A stretch of 64,000 nt of DNA, taken from positions 762,545-826,544 of the forward strand of contig VYZI01000240.1 in assembly GCA_013397695.1 (NCBI GenBank), read 5' to 3'. The translations under genes were made by a program, and so were the position numbers. The notes under the pieces are model-generated. The model had not been told where the DNA came from. It searched no databases and was given only the letters and a program-made list of their open reading frames with translations. The stretch comes from Centropus unirufus (lineage: Eukaryota; Chordata; Aves; Cuculiformes; Centropidae). Each line of letters begins with the position of its first letter. The first letter of the stretch is position 1. Positions 22,363 through 34,800 of the stretch are shown here, piece by piece.

Positions 22363-22479
22363 TACTGCAATACTTACTTCATGTTAGTTCAAATGAGGCA
22401 CACTAAAGAGCACCAACCCACAGAGCTAATATTGTCTTGACAAAAGACACTTTTAAGGTGAGCAGTCCTGTATTGCTAC

Positions 22480-23100
22480 GACAGCCAATGAAAGCCAGTG
22501 TCAAGAAAGCCAATGGCATCTTGGCCTGTATCAAAAACAGTGTGGCCAGCAGGTCCAGGGAGGTGATTCTGCCCCTGGACTCAGCACTGGTGAAGCCGTA
22601 TCTTGAATCGTCTATTCAGTTCCGGGCCCCTCACTACAAGAAGGACATGAAGATTCTGGAGCGCATCCAGAGAAGGGCAACAAAGCTGGTGAAGGGGCTG
22701 AAGAACAAGGGTTATGAGGAGCGGCTGAGGGAGCTGGGGTTTTTCAGCCTGGAGAAAAGGAGGCTGAAGGGGACACCTTATTACTGCCTACAACTTCCTG
22801 AAAGGAGGCTGTAGAGGGGTGCGTGCTGGTCTCTTCTCCCAAGTGACAGATGATAGAACCAGGGGGAATGGCCTCAAGCTGGGCCAGAGGAGGTTCAGGT
22901 TGGAGATTAGGAAGAAGTTTTTCACTGAAAGGATCATCAGTTGCTGGAACAGTCTGCCCAGTTTGGTGGTGGAATCACCATCCCTGGATGTATTTAAAAG
23001 ACTGGTAGGTGAGGTGCTTAGGGATATGGTTTAGTGGTAGACAGGAACAATTGGACTCTATGATCTCAGAGGTCTTTTCCAAACTGGTGATTCTGTGATT
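22480..23100 (+). mobile_element. CR1 LINE 3' fragment, plus orientation
   Basis: Encodes the last part of CR1 ORF2 in two frames broken near 22812: KANGILACIKNSVASRSREV and ERIQRRATKLVKGL in the first, RRFRLEIRKKFFTERII and SPSLDVFKRL in the second. The 3' UTR ends in TGATTCTGTGATTGTGTG near 23100. Truncated at the 5' end; no target-site duplication identified. Confidence 0.95.
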
Positions 23101-24046
23101 GTGTGTCATCCTTCCTTGTTCTTCAACAAACCTAGCTTCCTTCTCTTCTCTAATCAAATGCCACAAGATAAAAACTACAAGCGACAACTATCCATTACAA
23201 GGATTCATGCTGGATTTCAGTTAACTTCCAAGGAAAGGAAAAGTACATATCCTACACCTTGCTTAGTTAGGAGAAAATTTACAAAACAGCTATGGTAGCA
23301 CAAACACTGAAGTGCCTGTTAGTACAGCTGTTTGTAGGACTTAGTAGCACTAATAATGGATAAAAGTAACAACTGTTTTCAGCCTGCTTTGAATTCCTTT
23401 ATTTAATAATATCAACATCACATTTGAATTTTAACAATAACCCATTTAAATTATTAACAGTTCAAGTTGTTTGAGCTGGAACTGCAAGACACTAAAGAAC
23501 AGCTCAAAACTGTGGTTATCATTCCCCAGTCTAATGTTCTCCCCTTTTATGATACCTAATGAAACTTCTGAGTATTTAACAGTATAATGACTACGAGTAT
23601 AGAATGCATCAAATTAATTTCTCTTCACTTGACTAAGGTGGCTTTCTTGTTATGGTGGTGGTAGCGATTTTGTATCATTAACAACTGCTAACAATTTCAC
23701 CTGCATATGAACTCCAACAGCTGGTTTTCACACAGCTCTAAAGGCCAAGTTTCTGTCAGACAATTTTCTCAAATAGAGGACAACAGATGTCAAGTTGGCT
23801 TAAAAACTGTTATTTTCTACGTTTCATTTGTGATGGGTTGTTTTCCAGCTAGTTAAGTATAATTTGGCTTCAATGACAACTAGACTATTAGAAAATATCC
23901 TCCTGCAGTCCACCATGCCTCAAGCATTTCACACCCAGGTTTTTAAGATTAAACAATACTTAAAATCAATCCCTCCTAAAACAACAGGTGCAAGTAATTG
24001 AGTTTACTAATAAATTACTTCAAGCAGTCTATGATGTATGTATAAC
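23101..24046. other. Intergenic DNA
   Basis: AT-rich; nothing recognised. Confidence 0.7.
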
Positions 24047-24052
24047 TACAAG

Positions 24053-24794
24053 TTGTGACAGTGCGCCCTCCAACCTGACCCTTTCCCATAAATCCTGATC
24101 AAGTGATAACCACCAGTTGTGATTGTGATGGTTGTGATGGCTGCATCCACCTCATGGTGATTTCAGGGGAAACAGATAACACAATAGCCAAGGGCTAATC
24201 TATGGTTATACACCTACCTCATCACAGTGCTAGTCAGGGTCCAACTCAAGCCAAATCCAGAAGAAAGCGGCACCTGCAGTTGGTATGTGAATATGACTAT
24301 GAGTCAATCAGTTTACTCCATCAATAGTGAGCAAGAGACCTTTGGCAGTGGGACCTGACATCGGGACCTCATCTTGAAATGGACACTGCTCAGGGTTGCT
24401 CCTCAAGGTTGAGAGAATCCCTATTGCAACAGACCCTCGGTAAGTGAATTGTGAATAAGTGCAATGAAACTTTGTGATCTTAGCTAAAATATGTAAAGGA
24501 TTGATTGTGCATATATAATCCTTTAGATGTGATCTGTTGACCAAGTCTGAAACTAAGTCTGGATCCAGCCACACTTAGACTCTCACTGAAGGGGGATTTA
24601 GAATGATAGGGAGTCCTCTCTGAATCTCATAACTCAGCAGGAGGGGGTCCCTGGCAGCTTTTGTCAGACTCTGTCCTCTGTACAATAAATAATGAATTGT
24701 ACAGTGTCATCAAACCTTGTAAACCACTGCATTTACTATCAAACTTCGTTCAACTTCTGCTTTATGTTAATAAACATATTGCTGTTTCTCTCTT
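24053..24794 (+). mobile_element. Probable solo LTR of an ERVL-like endogenous retrovirus
   Basis: About 740 bp beginning TTGTGACAGTGCG, with AATAAA signals at 24684-24689 and 24769-24774, the second followed by a short T-rich end as in avian ERVL-type LTRs. TACAAG occurs just outside at 24047-24052 and again at 24794-24799, a possible target-site duplication, though the usual TG...CA ends do not line up cleanly with it. No internal viral genes are present. Family assignment is from memory. Confidence 0.55.
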
Positions 24795-25559
24795 ACAAGC
24801 CCATCACTCTGTTTCCAACCATGATGAAAAAGATGCCTAATACCTTAAGTATCCCCCAAATCCTTTTAGAAAATAGACTTTTTGAGTCAGCTCTGGTGTA
24901 GCTCATCATCTAGCTTGTATTATTTGACCTTGCGCTCCTCCTTCCAAGTAAGAGAACTAATTAAATGCATTCACCTACAAATGATACCCAATGTTATGCA
25001 GATGTGTACAAAAACAAGCTGTTTGATCTTAAGGAGACAAAAGGCTCTGGTATACCTGCTACTCAACTGATGCTGATGGGCTTCCCTTTCACATTCCCCT
25101 TGGTCCAGGAGACGGCAAGTGGCTAAAAAAAAAATAGAAATTGGACACAATTTAACTTATGAAAGGAACATAAGGAATTTTCCATCCTAGAAATATAATC
25201 ACACACTAGAATTTGTAAATAAATTATGCCATATTCAGACAGGTTTTTAATGATGGTAAGAATCTTCTAAATTATGGATGAGGAAATGAACTCCAGATTT
25301 ACACAGAAAGTGTAATAAAGTCTCGTTTCCCTGTAGACCATGGGAAGATTTGACATTCTGTGTTCAAGGGTGTTTCAGAGGTAAACTGTCCATTGAATAT
25401 CCTCAGATGGATTGTAAGGCCTCATCAATTCTATACTTACTACTTCATCAATGGAAATGTGAAATAGCTATTAATTCCCACTTAAATTTCAGACATTGGT
25501 GTGAGGTCATTGTGAGACTGCAAAAGTAAAACTGCAATGGCAATTCCTAAAACTGCCCT

Positions 25560-26050
25560 GATACCTTAACAAGCAGCCTGAAGGAAAAACACTTGGGGGG
25601 AGAGGTGCTGCTGGAACTCTAGAGGCAGAGAGCAGAGGGCTCTCCTGGGGCAGAGCAATTGGCAATAGCATACAGCTAATGTGCTCTTAGGGGCACGAGA
25701 GCCCTGTGATAACTGGGTATATCGCTGTTCATGGTGCACTGATAAAGATAGCCATGAGGCTATGTCCCTGAGTAAGCTTTTGGCTCAGGACCCAAAAATC
25801 ATGGGCCAAGCTCCCAGGAAAAGCAACTGCATTTGGAGAATTTAGAAAAGGCCATAGTACAATTAGGATAAAAATCAGTGATATAAAGGTCTGACCAAGA
25901 CTGCCTCTTGGAGGATAATCCTAGGACTTTCCAGGATTATCCTCCTTGGAGTGTCCACACGTGTGCTTGTATAGCTAACATGCCACAAAGAGTGCTCCTT
26001 TTGCTTTCATCAAAATAAAGAGCCTCTCTTTAAAAGAGCGCCCTGTGTGT
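25560..26050 (+). mobile_element. Possible LTR or other transposon end
   Basis: A non-coding block with a TATAAA at 25883-25888, a strong hairpin at 25911-25946 where transcription would begin, and AATAAA at 26014-26019 followed by a short end, the layout of an LTR (U3, R, U5). Boundaries and target-site duplication were not found, so this is tentative. Confidence 0.3.
25911..25946. repeat. Perfect 13-bp inverted repeat
   Basis: GGAGGATAATCCT at 25911-25923 and its exact complement at 25934-25946, with a 10-nt loop. Confidence 0.95.
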
Positions 26051-26059
26051 GAAATGAAG

Positions 26060-29000
26060 TGCCTTGGATGGCAGAATATGAAGAGTCAGTTTCTGCTGAT
26101 TACACCTCAAGCCCAAGGTCAACCACAGCACAGAGAATCCCCAGCAAATTGCCTGTCTTCAGCTCAGCCCACACTTTGTTCAGAGATATGCTTTTCCCTG
26201 CTATAGTTGAGAGCAGAACATGTCCCTCAGCCTGCTGAATAATAAAAATCAAAGATTTTTCATTCCAGAGTATGATATTTAAGCTAAACTATTTGCCCTT
26301 GAAGTTTTTCCTTCACTGTTGTTGCACTTCTGTGTTCACACTGTGTTACTCCTAATGAACTTCCCTTAAGTAAACAAGTAAAACATAAAAGATCTATGCT
26401 CTGTGACACCAGCAGTAAAGTGTTCACGTTCAAAAAGCTTTCTCCCAAAGTCTGTGCTTCAGTACTACCCAGCCCCCTGCCTGTGGTTCAGAGGTCCCAG
26501 AGGAGACCTGTTCTTTTGCTGGCTCTCTATGTGCCCAGTCTGGAAGACTTGCTTCCGGACATTCCTTTATGCTGTGCCTGCTCCCGGGGCATTTCAGTGA
26601 GTGGGAGCACCACTATGGGATGACAGAAAAGCAACCTGCAGTGGCCTTTGTGACAGAAGCCCAGAAGAAGCACCAGCTGCCCCAGCACTGGCACTCAGCC
26701 TCCCCATGGGGACCATTGTCACTTCTGTCACTGCTCACCCATCATCACAGCCCATGCTTCAGTAGCTCAGCGGAATTAGCTCTTAGTAATTACATGAATG
26801 CTAATTGCAAGCATTACATTTAAAATAATTGAAGTTCCTGTAACACTTCCCTACTTCTCTGACTTTGCCTTGGAGATCAGAAAGCTTGATCATCACAGCT
26901 CACTGTAGCATGGCTCCTGTGCTCATTGTCCATCTGGCCCTGAACAAAATTGGTTTCACATAATGAACACACTCAAGCACGACCATGGAGCTGTAAGCTT
27001 TACGTCAGGGGGTGGAGGTTAACAATTTTTTTAATAGCTGTCATGCAATCACTACTCTAAGGTCAAATCCTAGAGCTGTTATTAACATTGGCTGAGTAAA
27101 AAAGTGCAGCAAGCTGTTGGGACTTTCCCCAGGTAGATCTTGGGATTTTGACATCTGAACTGTGTAAGACCGTCTTTATCCCATTAAGTATTGGAGCCCT
27201 GGTCCTGGCTATGGGATCCTGAGTCCAGAGTCTGGCCCAATTTCCCTTTCCAGGTCTCACTCAGGTTACAACCCTCAGGCAGCAGAAATGAAAGACAGAT
27301 GCAGGTTTAGCTTTCCCCCCTGGAAAGGGGTAGGATAGAATTCTAATTTGAGGAGCCAGGAAGGACTGAAGTCATGAACTTGAACAGTAACTGCAGCACA
27401 ATAACAAGTACCATACATAATACATAAGCTCCTCTCACAGTACCTTGCACTGCATTTTGTTTAAGGGTAAATTCTGTTAACATTCCTTTACTGAAGACGG
27501 TTAACTGAAAGGTCTGAATTAAATGCGCAAACAAGACAATCTGAGGATATGTTGTAGGTAACTGCGCATGATATCCCTGAAAACCATATGCGTTATGGAA
27601 ATACTGTCGTCATCCTTTTGAGTGGAGTCAAACATGCAAAAGATGGAAAGGTGTTGGAGTGGGGAGTTTCCACACAGATTCTCCTCTTGTTGCATGCCAT
27701 GGTGCAGCAAGCATGATCACAGCTGTCACATCTCCCTAGGGTTGGTGCTGCTAGTCCCCAGCTAAAAAGAAGACCAAGTCACCAGTGCATATTGTAGTTT
27801 AACTCCTGGCATAAATGGGAGGAGTACAGGAAGGTGACTACAGGAGGATTTAGTGTGTTAGAAGCAGACAGTAAAAAGACTTCAACAGCAACACTACCAA
27901 AAAAAAAAGACAGCTCGTGCCTTCACAAAACACACGTGCACACAAGGCAAAAATACACCACAAAACCTTCAGGTGGGCTGGATCCATTGATACGGTTTCC
28001 TCTGGGAATGTCTTCTCGAGAGACCCATGGACCCCTACCCTGGCTAAACAATGCCATTTCCCTCAGCTGCTCCTCACAAGACTTGCTCTGGTCTGCCCTT
28101 GCCTTGTGACATGGATGCACAAATATCAGACATCACCAGTAAGAAGCACTTGTATGGTCAATCATCTTTCTCCTTCGTGTTACTGCCCATAAAAACTTTA
28201 CAATATTACCATATGGCATATTGAACCGAGACACGTATAAATGCAAGTTCGATGTTAGTGCTTTATGTGGTCAATAGGAATCAGACTCACAAAAGTATTA
28301 TCCAGCAGAATCAATGAATTGATACAAAATGCATAAAATAGACAAAAGACTTTTAAAGATATAAGAACAGTTGGGAACATTTGTCCAAGAGGTATTTCTG
28401 AGCACGATGCCGTCTTCATTTGATTATTGCTTTGCTTGGATAAATGAAGCTAAAACAACTTTGATTTTATCAATAACAAATATTAGTGGGAAAAAATTAT
28501 GAAGCATGTAAGTCCCTATAATTTGTGGGATTTCAGCATTAAACCTAGCAAACTAGCAAGGACTTATTCAGATTTAATTGATCTTACTTGACTAGACAGA
28601 ATATTGTGTTTGAAGACCAGCCATCCACAACTTCCCCACAGCATTTGATGAGGTGGGTCCATAATGTGCAGAATCACCTTCATTCATGTGCTCGTTGCAC
28701 ATCTCTGTGGTCCTACACATCTACAAGTAACATGAGAGAACATGAGTTCCCATTACAGTACCATCACACTTTCATTCACTGGAAGTGAAAAACAAGTAAT
28801 TACCATACAGGGATTCCAAGATGAAAATCCAGGTGAAAAAAGCCTCACGCAACTCTCCAGCTGTTCGGTGATGAGTTTGGTCTTCAACATGCTCCAAGAC
28901 TTCAGACTAGCATGCTCTTCACTAATCGTGCTCTCTCTTTGGTGGCTCTTTACCATGGCAAGTGTAACTCATCTGGATCTGTTAATGGTTTTCTAGGGAT

Positions 29001-31149
29001 TTTTTTTTAAGAACAAAAGTGCATTCAGCTGCCACGCTAACATACAAAAGACTTAAAAGAGAAAAAAAACAACTAGCAAGAGTAGTTTGTAAGCAACAGA
29101 AAAATAATTTCCTAGATGTCCCTGTGCATTGTTTATTCCGAATACTGCTTAAATATGCCATGTGCATTTGCCACCATGTGATCTGTATTTACACAAATAT
29201 CAGATCCAGAATTATAGCCAAGTCAAATCAGAGAAATGACAAGCTGCAAGAGCTAATAATTTTGTGTTACATATCTACTGACAAGATTCAGCAAAGGCGA
29301 AGTACTCTACTGTTCAGAAAAATATTTTCTTCTCCCTGAAAAACAATGGGTTCATTTTGATTTTAATGAAATCTACAAGGAATAAGTATGCATTTAGAGA
29401 CAACTTAAAGTAAAATCAAATGAGATTATCATCCATATTTTGCACAGACATTTTACTAATATGATTAGGGCAATTACCTTGAATTGAAGTAATAGAGAAG
29501 TTAAACATATTCTTCTAAGATGCCAGATTTCAGGCCACTCCAATTTTGCTGGCCAGACTCATGCAGGGTTTAAAGAGAAGATGACGTACCTTCAACTGCA
29601 GTTAATTGCAGAGGAGAATTATCAGTCTTCCAAAGCCTGTATCTGATTTAACACATGTAGAAGCATTTCTTAAATATCTCCATGGCACTTGAAGGAAACT
29701 TGCATTTAGAGGTACTGAGTGTAAGACATGGGGAAAGGTGCCAGGGCTCACTGCACCTCCAACTACCATGTGGCATATCCTGAAATTTCAAATTTTTGAA
29801 CTGTAGTTTTGTAAGGCAGAAATGTAGAATAGTCTCTTCCTTAAGTGAGTTTAAAATGACTAACATTACAGTCGTTTTAGGTAGCCCCAAACAAGCTGTC
29901 TGTGGTGTTTGCCAGCCACGAATCAGAGACACAGGGAGGACAAGAAAACAATTGTATACTGGTTGACATGGCAACCAAAATGTAGACTTGGGGCTGAGTT
30001 CTTTTCTAGATATCTGTACATGCAATGTTAATTATGTCATGAAAATTAATTTTGTTTCTAATTTTTATCTCTAGTTAAAGTTAGTTTTCTCTGCCATTTA
30101 ATACTTCTTAAAAGAAGGAATATATTATCAGTTTTTCTTTCCATTCTTGTAAATGGAGCACACTTGTTTGCTTCTGTGTTCATGTGCATGTACAAATGCT
30201 GTGAAGAGCCTACGTGTTTTCATTAGTAATAGCAAGACCACAGTCTGTTTTTCTTTACTTTCCCAGCAAAGTAGTAGTCTGTGTAGCAGGATGAAATGGC
30301 CAGAGTCTCAGCTATACCAAACAAACAGATTTCCATTTAAAACCACCAGACATCATCTCTAAAAATCCCGTCCATCAAGCCTGTATTTGTTTTCATGAAA
30401 GTAGTCATGATGACATGAAAACAAAACATTCCCTAGAGTAAAGCTGAGCACTTAAAACCACCTCTTTTTCTGTCCCATTAATGAATATAGAAGTATCCAA
30501 ACTAATTTCCCTAAGCATCTGTTGATAAGCTTCATGGAGAAAAATAATTTTATTATTTTAATTCTTGATAAAACAAAATTGTTTTCAAATTCCCGCAAAT
30601 TCTGCCTTACAGCAATCTTGGTAGCATTCTAAAGGCTTACAAAATGCTGTGAAGTGGAATATAGAAAGTTAGTGGAGTAGAAACCACTACTTTCAGAAAC
30701 TAATGACTAAGTGAAGAAATGCTTCTGATCTAATTTGTATTACGAACTGCAGCAACAGCAGATCTGATATGCTTCCACAGCTCAAGCCCTAAATCTATAA
30801 GGTTGCTCATGGGCTGCCACTGCTTCCATGTGTGTGCAGAGTGCAGGGAGGCTCTCAGGAGAGGGCAGAACGAATACGGTTGTCATCAGGTCAGAGTCTG
30901 ACTGTGTGTTATTCTTGCCTTTGGAAACCATTTTCATGACTCCTAGATTTAGAGCAAGGAGATGAGCTATCTCTCTGTAACTTCTAGGTTTATCTGGTGA
31001 GGCACATCAAAAAAATGGTCAAGTTACTTTAATTTGCCAGATATTTCCATGTCCCAGTCATATGGGACAAACAACAAAATGGCTTCAGATCATATTCACT
31101 ACTGCATTTTATTTAGGTGAACAGGATATCCTCTCTATTGTACCATTTA
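26060..31149. other. Intergenic DNA
   Basis: No gene or named repeat recognised. Several frames of 60-125 codons are present on both strands; none resembles a known protein, has flanking splice signals or clear codon bias. Confidence 0.65.
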
Positions 31150-31810
31150 CCTTCTTCCTCCAAGACATTTTTACATGCTGGTCCTCCAGCCCTCTGATCA
31201 TCTTTGTAGTCCTTCTCTGGACCTGTTCCAACAGTTCCATACCCTTCTTAAATTGAGGATTCCAGAACTGGACACAATTCTCCAGGTGGGGTCTCAGGAA
31301 TGTGGAGCAGAGGGGCAGAATCACCTCCCTTGACCTGCTGGCCACACTGCTTTTGATGCATCCCAGGATACAGTTGGCCTTCTGGGCTGTGAGCATGTGT
31401 TGCTGACTCACATCAAGCTTCTAATCAATCAGCACGCTGAAGACCTTCTCTGCAGGGCTGCTTTCAATGACATCATCCCCCATCCTATATTGAAACCACA
31501 GATTGCCCCAACCCAGGTGTAGGACCTTGCAATTGGCTTTGTTGGACCTCATGAGCTTCACACAGTCCCACTTCTCCAGCTTTTCCAGGTCCCTCTGGAT
31601 GACCTCTTGTTTTTCTGGTGTGACAACTACACCACCCAGCTTGGCGTCATCTGCAAACTTGCTGAGGGTGCACTCAATCTCGCTATTTATATCGTTCATG
31701 AAGATATTAAAGTGCACTGGTCCCAGTATGCATCCCTGAGGATCATCTCTTGTCACGAATCTCCCTCTGGACTCTGAGCTGCTGATCACTACTCTGTGGA
31801 TGTGATAGTT
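31150..31810 (-). mobile_element. CR1 LINE fragment from the reverse transcriptase region
   Basis: Minus-strand frames carry CR1 ORF2: a FADDAKLGG form of the catalytic YADD motif, then VTPEKQEVIQRDLEKLEKWD, then CIKSSVASRSREVILPL and LEQVQRRTTKMIRGLEDQ. Truncated at both ends, with a stop between the two frames near 31415. Not functional. Confidence 0.95.
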
Positions 31811-34800
31811 TCTCTGAATATGAGACTGTGTTAGTCATACATACTTTTGGATGTTTGAAAAAGGTTAAGTTCTTGTGAAAATAATCTGAGCAAAATCTCC
31901 AGCTAGACTGCTGGCAAAACATCCCAAAAGGGACTGTACACTTCAACAGGTGAAAAAAAATAATTTATAAGACACTCAGAGAGGGAAAGGCTGGGTGCAG
32001 GAGCGGAACGTGTTTCCCCTGTGAAAATATGCCTTTTGAAATTATTGCTGCCAACAGAACAAATTGTCTAACAAGAACTGTGTGCATAGGTAAGCATGGA
32101 GAAAAAAAATTCTGCTCTTTATGTAGTTTCATAATTGCGTTTATGTTGGTAGACTTATTACTAGCCTCTGCCTTCAGCCATGTGGTGGTGATGAGGAAAA
32201 TCTGCCCTCATCCAGATGTTCTGCCTTCACCCTGCCTGTCCCTTCCAAGAAGAGCTGCTTGTTATTAGATCTGCCTGCAGTGCCTCATTGCTGTCCATAC
32301 CGGGTCACTGAGGGCTTCCCTAGCCGGCAGAGAATGACACGGTGCTGCCGTTCTCTATTAAACCAATTAAGGAAGATGGTAAAGGAACAAAGTGCTTAAA
32401 ATGTTCGTTGGTTTTTTAGAAGCACATGTGTCTTCTTAGTTACATTTGTTACTGGATCAAATTAGTGAGGTTTTAATAACAGTTAGCGAGTGATATATAA
32501 ATTAATTTAGGAAATGATTCATTTTCTCTAACTTCTTAATTTGCTTCTAATAAAATAAAGTCTGGTATGAGCTTTTCAGTTAGGCATGGTGTCCTTATTT
32601 CACTTGGTACAATATTGGAGCTTGACACCAAGATAAGATGAGTATATTCAAACAAAAAAAGCACTGTGATTAATTCCAAAGAATTGTGTGACTTCTGAAG
32701 TCGGGTTTTTCTTTTTCAAAAATTTGTGTTTGATCAGTTTTAGCCAAAGATTTATTAGCAAATTTAGCATACTTGCAATTCTTCCATAACAACCTAAAAT
32801 ATGCTTAAGTACCACTTGATTAACATTAGGCATTTTCACTACCTGGCCATGTATGCAACATCAGCTACATATGAACAACAACAACAAAAAAGTCATAATA
32901 AACAGACATTATTCCAGCAATACTTGACTAGACCTGTCCAAATTATTCAAAACTCTTACATTGGTATCATTAAACATATTTGTTATAATTATGCATTTTA
33001 TCAGTATTTAAGGGAGCAACATGCAAGAGGGTCAAGCTGGCACTCTATTAATATTTTTTAAAACACAGAACTTCATGATTGAGTTTGCAGTTTAAAAAAT
33101 TACTTGAGGCAGTCTGCTCTGGAGGTTTAGGAGTTCAACTGATAACTGCAGGTGTCTGTACAGTTTTGTTTTAAAGAATATAAACTTCTTTTGTTTCAAC
33201 AAATCAAATTAAGAAGAAAAATAAAGGTGCATTGTTAGCTACAGTATTAGCATACAAATGTCAGCAATATATTCTGAAGTTGTTCTGATCACCTGGAACA
33301 TTTGTGTTTGTAGAAGAATCTCCCCCTTTCACATCCTCTGAGCTCCTTAATCAGTCTTTAATCAAAATACGAAATCTCAGCCATAAGTCTTGGCTCTAGA
33401 AATCTACAGTGCTTCCCCGATAGCACTTGAGGTAACATCAATCATCTTTCCAGCCTTGAAAGACCATTCATAGTTAATAAACCTCTGATGATTGATTACC
33501 GAGATGTTAAATTGACTTTCAGTGCTCAGTGGGTGCTTCAAGTCTGAGTAGCAAGACAATAGCCATGTGCTGACACTTCTCCTCGGGACCTGTGGTTTTG
33601 CTTGTGGACAGATGCACAAAACCCTGCATCTTGAGACCTGCATCTTGATAGCGCAGAGCTATGCAGAGGCCACTTTATGTGCAAGCACAAACATGGAAAA
33701 TGGGGACATCTTTCCAGCCTAAGAAACTTTAAGCCTGTATCTCCCACTGTCTAGTAGAGCAGCCAAACCACGGTGCATAGGATATGACTGGAGGGCTCGT
33801 GTAGGTTTTGGATCCTCACAAGAACAGCAATGAAACAGGTTTTTGTGTAGGGGAGGAAGGAGAGGCAGGGGAGAGGGGAATATCCAATCACCATGGCACC
33901 ATGGACCAAAAAGAACTCTCATACCTGCAGGAACTTCAGGTCTACGTAAAACTAAAGAAGCAAGCGCTTAGCACCACTTTGATACTAAGAAAAGGGTTGC
34001 CCTGAACCTCCCCCCGCCTCATATTCAGAGCACTAAGTGCTCCAACTCACTGTCCCAGTTCAGAGCCTGAACTCTAGAATAAGGATACAACATTTTAGCA
34101 GCAGTTCGCAAGCAGAGACAAAGCTCTTTAATGAGGACTGCAGTGTCATTTGAAATAGGAAACTGTTCACGTTATCCTCTTCACTTTCATGGCTGCCAGA
34201 CTTTTCATTACCATCCTCTCAGCAGCTCACAGCTCACAGCCTTAATATACCTTCAGGAAAGCAGGTATCTTTAATATATGGACTAATATTACAGTGACCA
34301 TTTGAGCTTTCTGGGGTAATTCTTGTTCATGTCGTGAAGAAGGTGGAAAAAGCACAAATTCCTGGAAGCTCAGTAATCTCCAATATTCCTTAAAGCAATT
34401 TCATGCCATAGAGGTGGAGAAAAGTTGCGCTTTGCAAACTGAAAAAGGCTGACTTGAAAATCATTTTTCAGTTCATGGAGAAATTTGAAGCCTCCCGAGT
34501 ACAAACATACAACTGTTCATTTGCATAGCCGTGCTAGAAGCTGTGTGTTCCATGCTTTAGTTACAGGTAGAGATTTAAAAACGCTGTTCTCCAGTTACTC
34601 AGAGCAGTGTAAATCAAGAGCAGTTTCACTGCACTTGGAAAGAAAGAACCTGCAGCATAAATCCAGGAAAATGCTAGCAATATAATGGTGGTATATCAAG
34701 GTAGATAAATACAGTAATAATGCTGTAAAGAAATTATTTCCTGAGCTATTAGAACTGGCTATATCTGCACCTAGCTATTAACAAATTCTCTCTACTGTTT

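Noticed and set aside
29648..30025. 125-codon minus-strand frame
   Set aside because: No recognisable domain; composition like translated non-coding DNA.
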